Origin: a bacterium endosymbiont of Escarpia laminata
GTDB taxonomy: Bacteria; Pseudomonadota; Gammaproteobacteria; Chromatiales; Chromatiaceae
Direction of reading: 5' to 3'
Length of the DNA: 64,000 nucleotides
Assembly: GCA_003660235.1 (NCBI GenBank)
Contig: QGON01000059.1
Span: 51,887 to 115,886 of the forward strand
Of the stretch, positions 56,791-64,000 are shown one piece after another. Each line of letters starts with the position of its first letter. The first letter of the stretch is position 1. Under the pieces are notes generated by a model. That model worked only from the letters and a program-made list of their open reading frames with translations, was not told the DNA's origin and searched no databases. Made by a program: the position numbers and the translations under genes.

Positions 56791-57504
56791 ATGACACGTA
56801 AAGTCCTGATCATCGAAGACGATCCCGATATCGCCCGGCTGGTGCAGCTACACCTGCGGGATATCGACTGCGAAGCCGACATCATCAATGACGGGGCGGA
56901 GGGTCTGCGCCACTTTCAACAGGGTGACTATGAGCTGCTGGTGCTGGACCTGATGCTGCCGGGGATGGACGGCATGTCGATCTGCCGAGAACTGCGCCGC
57001 GAAGCAGACTATGTGCCGATTCTGATGCTGACCGCCAAAAGCTCGGAACTCGACCGAGTGGTGGGACTGGAGGTGGGTGCGGACGACTATCTGACCAAGC
57101 CTTTCAGCATCCCGGAACTTCTGGCCCGCATCAAAGCCCTGTTCCGGCGTGTCGATGCACTGGGCAGCAGCACAAAACAGTCTGCCACCGATAGGGCTAT
57201 CCACTACGAAAAGCTCACCATTGACCCGGCGAAACATCAAGTCAGAATCGCAGACCGTGAGGTGGAACTGACCGCCAGGGAGTTCGACCTGCTGCTCCAT
57301 TTCGCCCGCCATCCGGGACGGGTCTTCAGCCGGGTGCAACTGCTCGACTCGGTCTGGGGATACAACCATGAGGGCTACGAACACACCGTCAACACCCACA
57401 TCAACCGCCTGCGGACCAAGATCGAGACCGACCCCGCCAATCCCCATTACATTCTGACGGTCTGGGGCGTGGGCTATAAGTTTGCCGACACCCCTGGAAT
57501 CTGA
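56791..57504 (+). CDS. OmpR-family response regulator
   Basis: The 237-residue regulator has a receiver domain (phosphoacceptor D53 in LLVLDLMLPGMDG, K103 in LTKPFS) and a C-terminal winged helix (ELTAREFDLLLHFARHPGRVF, YEHTVNTHINRLRTKIE). It is followed 6 bases later by its histidine kinase. Located between the Met-rich protein and MsrB, whose promoters share a phased direct repeat, it is the likely activator of both. Confidence 0.95.
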   Translation: MTRKVLIIEDDPDIARLVQLHLRDIDCEADIINDGAEGLRHFQQGDYELLVLDLMLPGMDGMSICRELRREADYVPILMLTAKSSELDRVVGLEVGADDYLTKPFSIPELLARIKALFRRVDALGSSTKQSATDRAIHYEKLTIDPAKHQVRIADREVELTAREFDLLLHFARHPGRVFSRVQLLDSVWGYNHEGYEHTVNTHINRLRTKIETDPANPHYILTVWGVGYKFADTPGI

Positions 57505-57510
57505 CGGAAT

Positions 57511-58986
57511 ATGTTAAAAACCCTCTACGCCAAACTCGCCACCGGCCTGGTGCTGCTGCTCGCCGCCATCGGTCTGCTCTACGCCCTGATCAGCACCACC
57601 GCCACCCGCCACTATGTGCAGGAGGTGACCCAGCAGTTCAACCGCAACCTGGCGCGCAATCTGGTGGCTGATCGCAATCTGGTGGAAGAGGGGCGCATCA
57701 ACAACAGCGCACTGCAAGCCACCTTTCACGAGTACATGGTGATCAACCCCAGCATAGAGATCTACCTGCTCGACCCGGAAGGCCGCATCCTCTCCTACTC
57801 TGCGGATCCGGGAAAGGTGAAACGCAAGCGGGTCTCTCTGCCACCCATCGAGAATTTTCTGCACGGCAGGGGGGGATTCCCCCTGCTCGGCGACGACCCG
57901 CGCAGTCACGACCGCCGCAAGGCCTTCTCGGTCACCCCCATACCCTCCGCCGAGCAGCCGGAGGGCTACCTCTATGTGGTACTGCGGGGCGAAGAGTTCG
58001 ACTCGGTGGACGATCTGGTGCGCGAAAGCTATTTCCTGCGTCTCAGCGGCTGGGCCATGGCGGCCAGCCTCGTCATCGGCCTGCTGGCGGGACTGGCTGT
58101 TTTCCGTCTTTTGACCCGCAGACTGCAACGCCTCTCCAACCTGATGGACAGATTCCGCACCCACAACTTCAGCCAATATCAGCCCTACACCGAAACACCC
58201 GGTGGTGCGGCTGACGAGGTGGACCGGCTGGGTGAAACCTTCGACCGTATGGCGTTGCAGATTCAGCAGCAGATCGATCAGCTGAAGGAGAAGGATCAAC
58301 TGCGCCGCCATCTGGTGGCACAGGTCTCCCACGACCTGCGCACCCCGCTCGCCTCGATACAGGGCTATCTTGAGTCCCTGACCCTCAAGGCGGACTCACT
58401 CGACCCGGCGGCACGCAACGAGTACATCGCCATCGCCCTGCGCCAGAGCCGCCGGCTCTCGGCTCAGGTGGAGGAACTCTTTGAACTGGCCAGCCTGGAC
58501 GCCCGGGAGACCCCGCCGAAGTGTGAGCCGTTCCCTCTGGCGGAGCTGTTACAGGATGTGGTGCAAAAATACCGGCTGCGGGCCGAACAGCAGGAGATCC
58601 TGCTCTCCATGGACCCACCGGAAACCTCACCCTTCGTTTTTGCCGATATTGCGCTTACCGAGCGCGGGCTGGAGAATCTCATCGAAAACGCCTTTCGCCA
58701 CACCCCTGCCGACGGCAGTATCACACTTGCCCTGGGTATCGAAGAGACCAAGGTCTCCGCCGTGGTATCCGATAGCGGCAGCGGTATCAGCGAAGCGGAC
58801 CTGCCCCACCTGTTCGAGCCCTTCTTTCAGTCCCGCAAAAATGCCGGTTCAAGTGGCCATGCCGGATTGGGACTGGCCATCGCCCGCCGCATCGCAGAGT
58901 TGCAGGGAGGTGATATCACCGTCGAAAGCCGCCTCGGCAGAGGCAGCCACTTCGCCCTATGGCTGCCGCGCACCGAAACCCGCTAA
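57511..58986 (+). CDS. Sensor histidine kinase
   Basis: 491 residues. The N-terminal helix (about 8-28) and a second (about 178-200) flank a periplasmic sensor of about 150 residues that contains IEIYLLDPEGRILSYSADPG and a GFPLLGDDPRSHDRRKAFSV stretch. HAMP and HisKA follow (SHDLRTPLASIQGYLES, H274), then the ATPase domain (NLIENAFRHTP, GSGISEADLPHLFEPF, GLGLAIARRI). The sensor has no cysteine and only one methionine, so the signal may not be direct thiol oxidation. It is co-transcribed with the regulator. Confidence 0.94.
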   Translation: MLKTLYAKLATGLVLLLAAIGLLYALISTTATRHYVQEVTQQFNRNLARNLVADRNLVEEGRINNSALQATFHEYMVINPSIEIYLLDPEGRILSYSADPGKVKRKRVSLPPIENFLHGRGGFPLLGDDPRSHDRRKAFSVTPIPSAEQPEGYLYVVLRGEEFDSVDDLVRESYFLRLSGWAMAASLVIGLLAGLAVFRLLTRRLQRLSNLMDRFRTHNFSQYQPYTETPGGAADEVDRLGETFDRMALQIQQQIDQLKEKDQLRRHLVAQVSHDLRTPLASIQGYLESLTLKADSLDPAARNEYIAIALRQSRRLSAQVEELFELASLDARETPPKCEPFPLAELLQDVVQKYRLRAEQQEILLSMDPPETSPFVFADIALTERGLENLIENAFRHTPADGSITLALGIEETKVSAVVSDSGSGISEADLPHLFEPFFQSRKNAGSSGHAGLGLAIARRIAELQGGDITVESRLGRGSHFALWLPRTETR

Positions 58987-58997
58987 CCCACTCCTAA

Positions 58998-59156
58998 GGA
59001 GCCTCTGAATAAGTCTGGGCCGTTCAGATTGCGAGATGAAATGCGCTGATTTGAGGCGGAAATCGCACGTAATAGCAGGCTATTGCGAAGATTTCCAACG
59101 AAGAAGCTGTGCATTTCAGCCGCAAGCTGTAGGTCCATGACTTGTTCAGAGGCTCC
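58998..59156. repeat. MITE-like element with 18-bp terminal inverted repeats
   Basis: GGAGCCTCTGAATAAGTC (58998-59015) and GACTTGTTCAGAGGCTCC (59139-59156) are inverted with one mismatch, enclosing 123 bases with no gene. It fills half of the 333-base gap between the histidine kinase and msrB (58987-59319), 14 bases upstream of the direct-repeat box. Confidence 0.72.
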
Positions 59157-59170
59157 CTAATGTTATGAAT

Positions 59171-59215
59171 TCGTGATAACTCTGTGAAGCGTCTGTAATG
59201 CGGCAGATCCATACT
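59171..59215 (+). promoter_or_regulatory. Direct-repeat box and -10 upstream of msrB
   Basis: TCGTGATAACTCTGTGA (59171-59187) has GTGA half-sites 11 bases apart, matching the box at 56304 at 13 of 17 positions. A putative -10 CATACT begins 23 bases after the box end (59210), the same spacing as upstream of the Met-rich gene. A -35 hexamer is not conserved, as at activated OmpR/PhoB-type promoters. Confidence 0.6.
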
Positions 59216-59319
59216 TTTCTCATGCGCTATTTCCACACAAACCGCCATGCAGTTATCCGCATCGACCCACTGCAGGAAGACTGCCACATCAGCTATATTC
59301 CAGAACACGGAGACTGACT

Positions 59320-59910
59320 ATGAAAATTAACCGCACCCTTAAAATGGCCGCCGCTCTGGGTATCAGTGGAGCGATACTTGGCTTGATGGCGCAGGCCGCA
59401 AACCAGACTACGGAGAGCGAATCGATGAAACAGCCGACCGGCCAGGCCGCCGCGCCCAGCCAATGGAGCCGCCCCAGTGACGAGCAGATCAAAGCGAGTC
59501 TCACCCCGGAACAGTTCAAGGTAACACAGAAGAACGGCACCGAAAGCCCCTTCAGAAACGCCTACTGGGACAACCACCAAGACGGCATCTACGTCGACAT
59601 CGTCTCCGGTGAGCCACTGTTCAGTTCGCGTGCCAAGTTTGACTCCGGCACCGGCTGGCCGAGCTTCAGCACGCCTATCAAAGGCAGTAATGTGACCGAA
59701 AAAGAAGATTGGGCCTGGGGCATGAGCCGCACCGAAGTCCGCTCCAAGCACGGCGACTCCCACCTCGGCCACGTCTTCGACGACGGCCCCGGCCCCAACG
59801 GGCAACGCTACTGCATCAACTCCGCCTCACTGCGCTTCGTCCCCGTTGCCAAACTGGCGGCGGAGGGTTACGGCGAATACCTGGAGCTCTTTGCAGATAG
59901 GGTCGAATAA
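59320..59910 (+). CDS. msrB: Exported peptide-methionine (R)-S-oxide reductase MsrB
   Basis: 196 residues. The N-terminus ([19 protein letters not shown]) is a signal peptide or anchor, placing MsrB in the periplasm. The MsrB fold has [33 protein letters not shown] and catalytic [11 protein letters not shown] with C165. C165 is the only cysteine: the zinc CxxC pairs are absent, and the SGCGWPSF cysteine, which resolves in many family members, is Thr. Regeneration must therefore use another partner. The likely substrate is oxidised methionine in periplasmic proteins such as the MXKDX protein. Confidence 0.92.
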   Translation: MKINRTLKMAAALGISGAILGLMAQAANQTTESESMKQPTGQAAAPSQWSRPSDEQIKASLTPEQFKVTQKNGTESPFRNAYWDNHQDGIYVDIVSGEPLFSSRAKFDSGTGWPSFSTPIKGSNVTEKEDWAWGMSRTEVRSKHGDSHLGHVFDDGPGPNGQRYCINSASLRFVPVAKLAAEGYGEYLELFADRVE

Positions 59911-59927
59911 CAATCTTCCGGAAAGAG

Positions 59928-59991
59928 TTGGCCGGTTCAAGCTCAGCGGAACCGGCAACCCGCCCGATCCGCTGCGCTTGATCGTGCCTAC
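59928..59991 (+). repeat. REP family 3, inverted pair
   Basis: GGCCGGTTCAAGCTCAGCGG then AACC and CCCGATCCGCTGCGCTTGAT then CGTGCCTAC are imperfect inverted arms, related to 56671-56760. It lies between msrB and the ABC operon. Confidence 0.72.
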
Positions 59992-60055
59992 GCCTTGATT
60001 TAGCGAATATCTCCAAGCCGGTGCACCAACCGAATTTATCCTGTATCTTTCGGCC

Positions 60056-60970
60056 ATGGATGCGCTTGCCGTCACCAATAATCTCACCCGTTCCTATAAT
60101 GGCCGCTGCGCCCTCGACCATCTCGACCTGACCCTCAATCGGGGCGACGTGCTGGGTCTGCTCGGCCCCAACGGCGCAGGCAAATCCACCACCCTGCGTC
60201 TGCTCAGCGGCGAACTCGCGCCCGATGAGGGAAACATCCACCTCTGCGGCATTGATCTGCAACAGCAACCGGTGCAGGCCAAGCAGTGTCTTGGTTATCT
60301 GCCCGAACAGCCGCCGCTGCTGCTGGAGCAGCGGGTCGATGAATTTCTCGTTGACTGCGCCAGACTCCATCGAATGCCAAAAGCCGGGATCCCCGCGGCG
60401 CTGAAGCGAGTCAAGCAGCAGTGCGGTCTGGAACAGGCGGGGCACCGCCTGATCCGCAATCTCTCCAAAGGTTTTCGGCAACGGGTGGGGATCGCGCAAG
60501 CTATCATCCACGACCCTGCGGTTGTGATCCTGGACGAACCCACCGACGGTCTCGACCCGGGGCAGATCCGCGAGGTGCGTGATCTGATCCGGGAGTTGGC
60601 CAGGGAACGGGGTGTCATCCTGTCTAGCCACATCCTGCCGGAGGTGCAGGCGGTCTGTAACCGGATTTTGATCCTGCACCAGGGAAAACGCGTCTACAGC
60701 GGTGAAATCTCACCACCCACCACACCAACCCTGAAACTGGAACTCGAACACTCCCCAGATGCAGCGATTTTCGATTCTCTTCCGATGGTGGCATCTGCAA
60801 CAAATCTGCACACAGACTACTTTCATATCACCCTCGCTCCCGGCACCAAAGCCTCGCAACTGGCCGCCGCAGTGGTTGAACAGGGATGGGGACTGAAGTC
60901 GATGACGCCGGAGGTCCTGAATCTGGAACAGATTTTTCTGGAGCTGACCAGCGGGGGGCCGAGCGCGTGA
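60056..60970 (+). CDS. ABC-2 transporter ATP-binding protein (Gld-type)
   Basis: The ATPase component is of a GldA-like exporter, 304 residues. Walker A GPNGAGKST, the signature LSKGFRQRVGIAQAI, Walker B VVILDEPTDGLDP and the H-loop SSHILPEV are intact. The stop overlaps the permease start (GTGA). Substrate is unknown; in Bacteroidetes the Gld homologues serve gliding, whereas in gammaproteobacteria this cluster is uncharacterised. Confidence 0.92.
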   Translation: MDALAVTNNLTRSYNGRCALDHLDLTLNRGDVLGLLGPNGAGKSTTLRLLSGELAPDEGNIHLCGIDLQQQPVQAKQCLGYLPEQPPLLLEQRVDEFLVDCARLHRMPKAGIPAALKRVKQQCGLEQAGHRLIRNLSKGFRQRVGIAQAIIHDPAVVILDEPTDGLDPGQIREVRDLIRELARERGVILSSHILPEVQAVCNRILILHQGKRVYSGEISPPTTPTLKLELEHSPDAAIFDSLPMVASATNLHTDYFHITLAPGTKASQLAAAVVEQGWGLKSMTPEVLNLEQIFLELTSGGPSA

Positions 60971-61698
60971 TCCTAACCCTGGCATTCATGGAGTGGCGGC
61001 GTCTGATGCGCACTCCGCTGGCCTGGGCGCTGCTTGCCATCGCCCTCTTCCTGTTGAGCTGGCAGTTTCTGCAGATCCTGGAGAATTTCACCGGTCTCAA
61101 ACCGGCGGGACGCACCCTCGGGCTAACCCACTTTCTCTCCCTGCAGCTCTACGGTTTTGCGGCGGTACTAATCCTCTTCACCACCCCGATACTTGCCATG
61201 CGGCAGTTCAGTGATACCGCCCACCAGAGCAACTTCACGCTGCTGAGCAGCGCTCCGCTCTCCCTGACGACAATCGTCTTGGGAAAATATCTGGGGCAGA
61301 TACTGTTTTTGGGTTTGATCCTGCTACTACCATTGATACTCTCCCTCTCCCTGCTGATCGGCGCAAACCTCGATCTTGGACTGCTGGCTGCCGCCACACT
61401 GGGACTCTTCCTGCTGACCCTCTGTTTCAGCGCCATCGGACTCTACCTCTCCTCCCTGAGCGAATCGCCGGCCATCGCTGCGGCAGGCAGTTACGGCTTG
61501 CTGTTGCTACTTTCCATCCTGGGGCAGAACTTTGCCAGCGAAACCAGCGGCGTCCTGCGCTGGTTCGGCTGGCCGGGCCATCTGCTCAATCTGCAACTTG
61601 GACTGGTAAAAAGTAGCGACATTGCCTACTTCCTGTTGCTGACCCTTTTCTTCATCGCCCTGACCCTTCACCGGCTTAACCATCGGCGCAGTCAGTAA
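60967..61698 (+). CDS. ABC-2 transporter permease (Gld-type)
   Basis: 243 residues with about six hydrophobic helices, starting at the GTG at 60967 (VILTLAFMEWRRLMRTPLAW). The longer track ORF (60886) overlaps the ATPase gene and is less likely. It couples to the ATPase gene upstream and the GldG-like gene four bases downstream. Confidence 0.88.
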   Translation: MILTLAFMEWRRLMRTPLAWALLAIALFLLSWQFLQILENFTGLKPAGRTLGLTHFLSLQLYGFAAVLILFTTPILAMRQFSDTAHQSNFTLLSSAPLSLTTIVLGKYLGQILFLGLILLLPLILSLSLLIGANLDLGLLAAATLGLFLLTLCFSAIGLYLSSLSESPAIAAAGSYGLLLLLSILGQNFASETSGVLRWFGWPGHLLNLQLGLVKSSDIAYFLLLTLFFIALTLHRLNHRRSQ

Positions 61699-61702
61699 AC
61701 AG

Positions 61703-63028
61703 ATGAAGATACCGGCGTATTTTCAAAACACGCTTTTTTATCTGCAACTACTGGCAGTGCTGCTGCTCGCCGCCTGGTTGAGCAGCCGTTTCGGGCTGCA
61801 ATGGGACTGGACCCGCAACGGCAGCAATACCCTCAGCAAGACGAGCATCGAGACCCTGGCACAGGCCGACGGTCCCATCACCATCACGGTCTATGCCACA
61901 GAACAGACGGCCCTGCGGGAAAAGGTCGAATCGTTCATCGAACGCTACCACCGTTTCAAACCCGACCTTACGCTAAAATTTATCGATCCGATCCAGCATC
62001 CCGGGGCGGCACGCCGTCAGGGCATCACCCTATCCGGCGAACTCCTGATCGATTATCGGGGCCGCCAGGAGCGTCTCCAGCAGCTCGACGAAACCACCCT
62101 GACCAACGCCATCCATCGGTTGCTGCGGACCGAGACCCGCTGGCTGGCTGGCCTTGAGGGCCACGGCGAACGCAGCCTGCTGGGAGAGGCCAACCACGAC
62201 TTGGGCCTTTTCGGTTCAGCTCTGCAGCAGAAGGGCCTCAAAACCATCAGCCTGAACCTGGTGGACACCCCGGATATCCCGGTCAACACCAGCCTGCTTG
62301 TCGTTGCATCGCCCCAGAAGGCCCTGCTGCCGGCCGAGTTGTCACGACTGCAGTCATACCTGGAACAGGGCGGCAATCTCCTGCTGCTTCTCGACCCCGG
62401 CCAGGATACCGCCTTGAGTCCGCTGCTCGCTTCACTGGGTTTGGAAACCCTGCCGGGCATCCTGGTGGACGCCAACGTGCGGGAACTGGGCATCGAGGAC
62501 CCCTCCATCGCGCTGGTGTCCCGATATCCGCAACATCCGGTTACCCGGCACTTCAATCTCATCACTCTCTACCCCCAGGCATTGGCGCTGCAGAGTAGCG
62601 TTTCGTCTCCCTGGCATGCCGTGCCGCTGTTACAGACGCTGCAAAACTCGTGGAACGAGACTGGCTCCATCCAGGGAGAGATCCAGAGAAACCCGGAAGC
62701 CGGTGAAGCACCGGGACCTCTGACTATCGGCTACGCCATGAGCCGGGAGAAGAACGGCGGTACTCAAAGAGTTTTTGTGGCGGGAGACGGTGATTTCCTC
62801 TCCAACGCCTATCTGGGCAATGTCGGCAACCAGGATCTGGGGATTGCATTGATCAACTGGCTGACCGCTGAAGAGAACCTGAACATACAGAGTCATCAGG
62901 CAACCGACATGACACTGCTGCTCTCCCCCCTCGCACAGGGCATTATCGGCCTCGGCTTTTTGATCCTGCTGCCGCTGCTGTTGCTGGCGACCGGCGGCTT
63001 TATTCATTGGGGTCGAAAACGGGCCTGA
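61703..63028 (+). CDS. GldG-like auxiliary ABC transport protein
   Basis: 441 residues. The N-terminal membrane helix (LLAVLLLAAWLSSRFGL) and C-terminal helix (IIGLGFLILLPLLLLATGGF) flank an extracytoplasmic GldG/DUF4350-like domain (TRNGSNTLSKTSIETLAQ; FIERYHRFKPDLTLKFIDPI). Its stop overlaps the DUF4340 start (TGATG). Confidence 0.87.
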   Translation: MKIPAYFQNTLFYLQLLAVLLLAAWLSSRFGLQWDWTRNGSNTLSKTSIETLAQADGPITITVYATEQTALREKVESFIERYHRFKPDLTLKFIDPIQHPGAARRQGITLSGELLIDYRGRQERLQQLDETTLTNAIHRLLRTETRWLAGLEGHGERSLLGEANHDLGLFGSALQQKGLKTISLNLVDTPDIPVNTSLLVVASPQKALLPAELSRLQSYLEQGGNLLLLLDPGQDTALSPLLASLGLETLPGILVDANVRELGIEDPSIALVSRYPQHPVTRHFNLITLYPQALALQSSVSSPWHAVPLLQTLQNSWNETGSIQGEIQRNPEAGEAPGPLTIGYAMSREKNGGTQRVFVAGDGDFLSNAYLGNVGNQDLGIALINWLTAEENLNIQSHQATDMTLLLSPLAQGIIGLGFLILLPLLLLATGGFIHWGRKRA

Positions 63029-63501
63029 TGAGTCGTCGCACCTGGATCAATCTGCTGCTCTTTGCGCTGCTATGCCTGCTGGCCGCACTTACCTGGTGGC
63101 TGCAACCCACACCCCTGCCACCCCTGACCGACCTCGATCCCGGTGACATCAAAAGCATCAGGATCTCGGACAACAGCGGACGGGCCATCCGACTGCACAA
63201 AAGCGGCGGCATCTGGAGGATAGGGCAAACGCCTGCCGACAGTGATCGCATCAGGCAACTGCTGGAGATCAGCCGCACACCAAGTTTTGATCGTTTTCCC
63301 GTCCCTGAACATCAACTGGAAGCTTTCGGTCTGCAACCATCCGCCATTCGTCTGCAACTCAATGACCTGGAACTGGCATTCGGCAACAACGATCCGATCG
63401 ACAACCTGCGCTATGTCCAAATCAACGATCTGATCCATCGCATCGGCGATGGCTTCCAACACCATCTCACTGCCCCGGAAACGGCCTGGCAGAAGAAGTA
63501 G
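63028..63501 (+). CDS. DUF4340 family protein, possibly truncated by intron
   Basis: 157 residues from the ATG at 63028 (MSRRTWINLLLFALLCLLAA), with an N-terminal membrane helix and DUF4340 segments (DIKSIRISDNSGRAIRLHKS, IWRIGQTPADSDRIRQLL). It is the fourth gene of the Gld-type operon. The TAG stop (63499-63501) abuts the 3' end of a group II intron, so the last residues (QKK) may be those of the interrupted gene or a junction product; longer DUF4340 proteins exist. Confidence 0.8.
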   Translation: MSRRTWINLLLFALLCLLAALTWWLQPTPLPPLTDLDPGDIKSIRISDNSGRAIRLHKSGGIWRIGQTPADSDRIRQLLEISRTPSFDRFPVPEHQLEAFGLQPSAIRLQLNDLELAFGNNDPIDNLRYVQINDLIHRIGDGFQHHLTAPETAWQKK

Positions 63502-64000
63502 GTCGAGTAGGCCGAGGGAGCTTCCCCCTCAGCCTCTCACAGAACCGTACGTGAACCTCTCGATTCATACGGCTCTTATCATTCAGTCAGCTAGCACGAA
63601 GTAACGACCAGTGTACGAACAACTCTGGATGCCGGGATTTAACCCGCTTTATCCAACGCTTCGCTCTCTTGAGATTGCCACCCTGCTTTTTGTATTTTCG
63701 CCTAACCCACTTCAAGATCAGACGGTCCAAGTGGTGTACCAGAAAAAGCAAACTCGATTTGTAGAAGGCGCCATAGTATTCAACCCAGCCACGAACAACA
63801 GGGTTGATCATCTGTGCCAGCAATCTGATCGAGGTTTCGCTTCTACGCGGTATATGCCAATCCCTGATTTCCGCATAGATTGATTTCCTGGCCTTTGGCG
63901 CGATCGCCGGTGAAAAATTCACGAAGTACTTGCCACATCTATTGCGCGATAGCCTCGCTCGGAAGCACTACCCCAGAAAATCAAAACTATCGGCGGGATA
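63502..64000 (-). mobile_element. Group II intron, 3' part (domains V and VI)
   Basis: Reading the minus strand, GAGCCGTATGAATCGAGAGG then TTCACGTACGGTTCT (63541-63575) folds as a domain V helix: GAGCCGTA/TACGGTTC, a two-base bulge, and an inner stem closed by a GAGA loop. Domain VI (GGCTGAGGG/CCCTCGGCC, 63510-63535) follows, and the likely intron end CTACTCGAC lies at or near 63502. The 5' part lies beyond the window. Confidence 0.88.
63587..64000 (-). pseudogene. Group II intron maturase (reverse transcriptase), 3' part with amber codon
   Basis: The C-terminal maturase domain is intact (NPVVRGWVEYYGAFYKSSLL; ILKWVRRKYKK; FVHWSLLRAS end). Reading upstream in the same frame, the motif SFDFLG is followed by TAG at 63968-63970, where family members have a Tyr or similar residue (FLGY/F). 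The frame then continues with CFRARLSRNRCGKYFVNFSP. The enzyme is therefore probably inactivated by a single nonsense mutation. The N-terminal RT domains are outside the window. Confidence 0.82.

Overview
The window looks like a chromosomal segment of a gammaproteobacterium. Evidence is the type IVa pilus operon (fimU-pilV-pilW-pilX-pilY1-pilE), the pilU/pilT-yggS-proC-yggT-yggU block, the rpmG-rpmB-radC-coaBC-algC-argB-slmA block, and fkpB-ispH, arranged much as in Pseudomonas-like genomes. The absence of a phage or plasmid backbone and the mid-to-high GC content fit a free-living or symbiotic environmental lineage (Chromatiales or Thiotrichales-like). The species cannot be named from the sequence.

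Layout. 0-9 kb is an accessory region on the minus strand: a type I restriction-modification operon (hsdM-hsdS-fic-hsdR). It is interrupted by REP palindromes and a REP-associated tyrosine transposase (RAYT), and duplicated ends of hsdM and hsdR sit at the interruptions. 9-21 kb is mostly housekeeping: dusA, a membrane-embedded patatin, a Fur-family regulator, an EamA transporter, rimO, a cnoX-like gene, fkpB and ispH. 21-29 kb is the minor pilin/PilY1 operon. 29-46 kb holds thiO, tRNA-Thr(CGT), an ankyrin lipoprotein, pilU, pilT, yggS-proC-yggT-yggU, a dynamin-like GTPase, ampG, pyrE, two TauE-type membrane proteins and slmA. 46-54 kb holds argB, algC, coaBC, radC, rpmB, rpmG and an EAL-like/HDOD protein. 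54-64 kb holds a hydantoinase/oxoprolinase, a putative periplasmic methionine-oxidation response module, a Gld-type ABC operon, and the 3' end of a group II intron with a broken maturase at the right edge.

Main candidate for an undescribed system (56.3-59.9 kb): a small secreted methionine-rich MXKDX-type protein (18 Met in about 58 mature residues), an OmpR-family two-component system, and a signal-peptide-bearing single-cysteine MsrB. The promoters of the Met-rich gene and of msrB carry a similar 11-bp-phased direct repeat (TCGTGA-N5-CGTGA type) with a putative -10 exactly the same distance downstream. This suggests one regulon: a sacrificial methionine pool, its repair enzyme and its sensor.

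The second theme is small mobile DNA. At least five families of palindromic repeats share a GTAG foot, the tetranucleotide recognised by RAYTs. In three genes the TAG of that foot is the stop codon. Several terminal-inverted-repeat (MITE-like) elements and heptanucleotide tandem arrays fill the other intergenic gaps. All functional calls come from reading the sequence; no database search was run.
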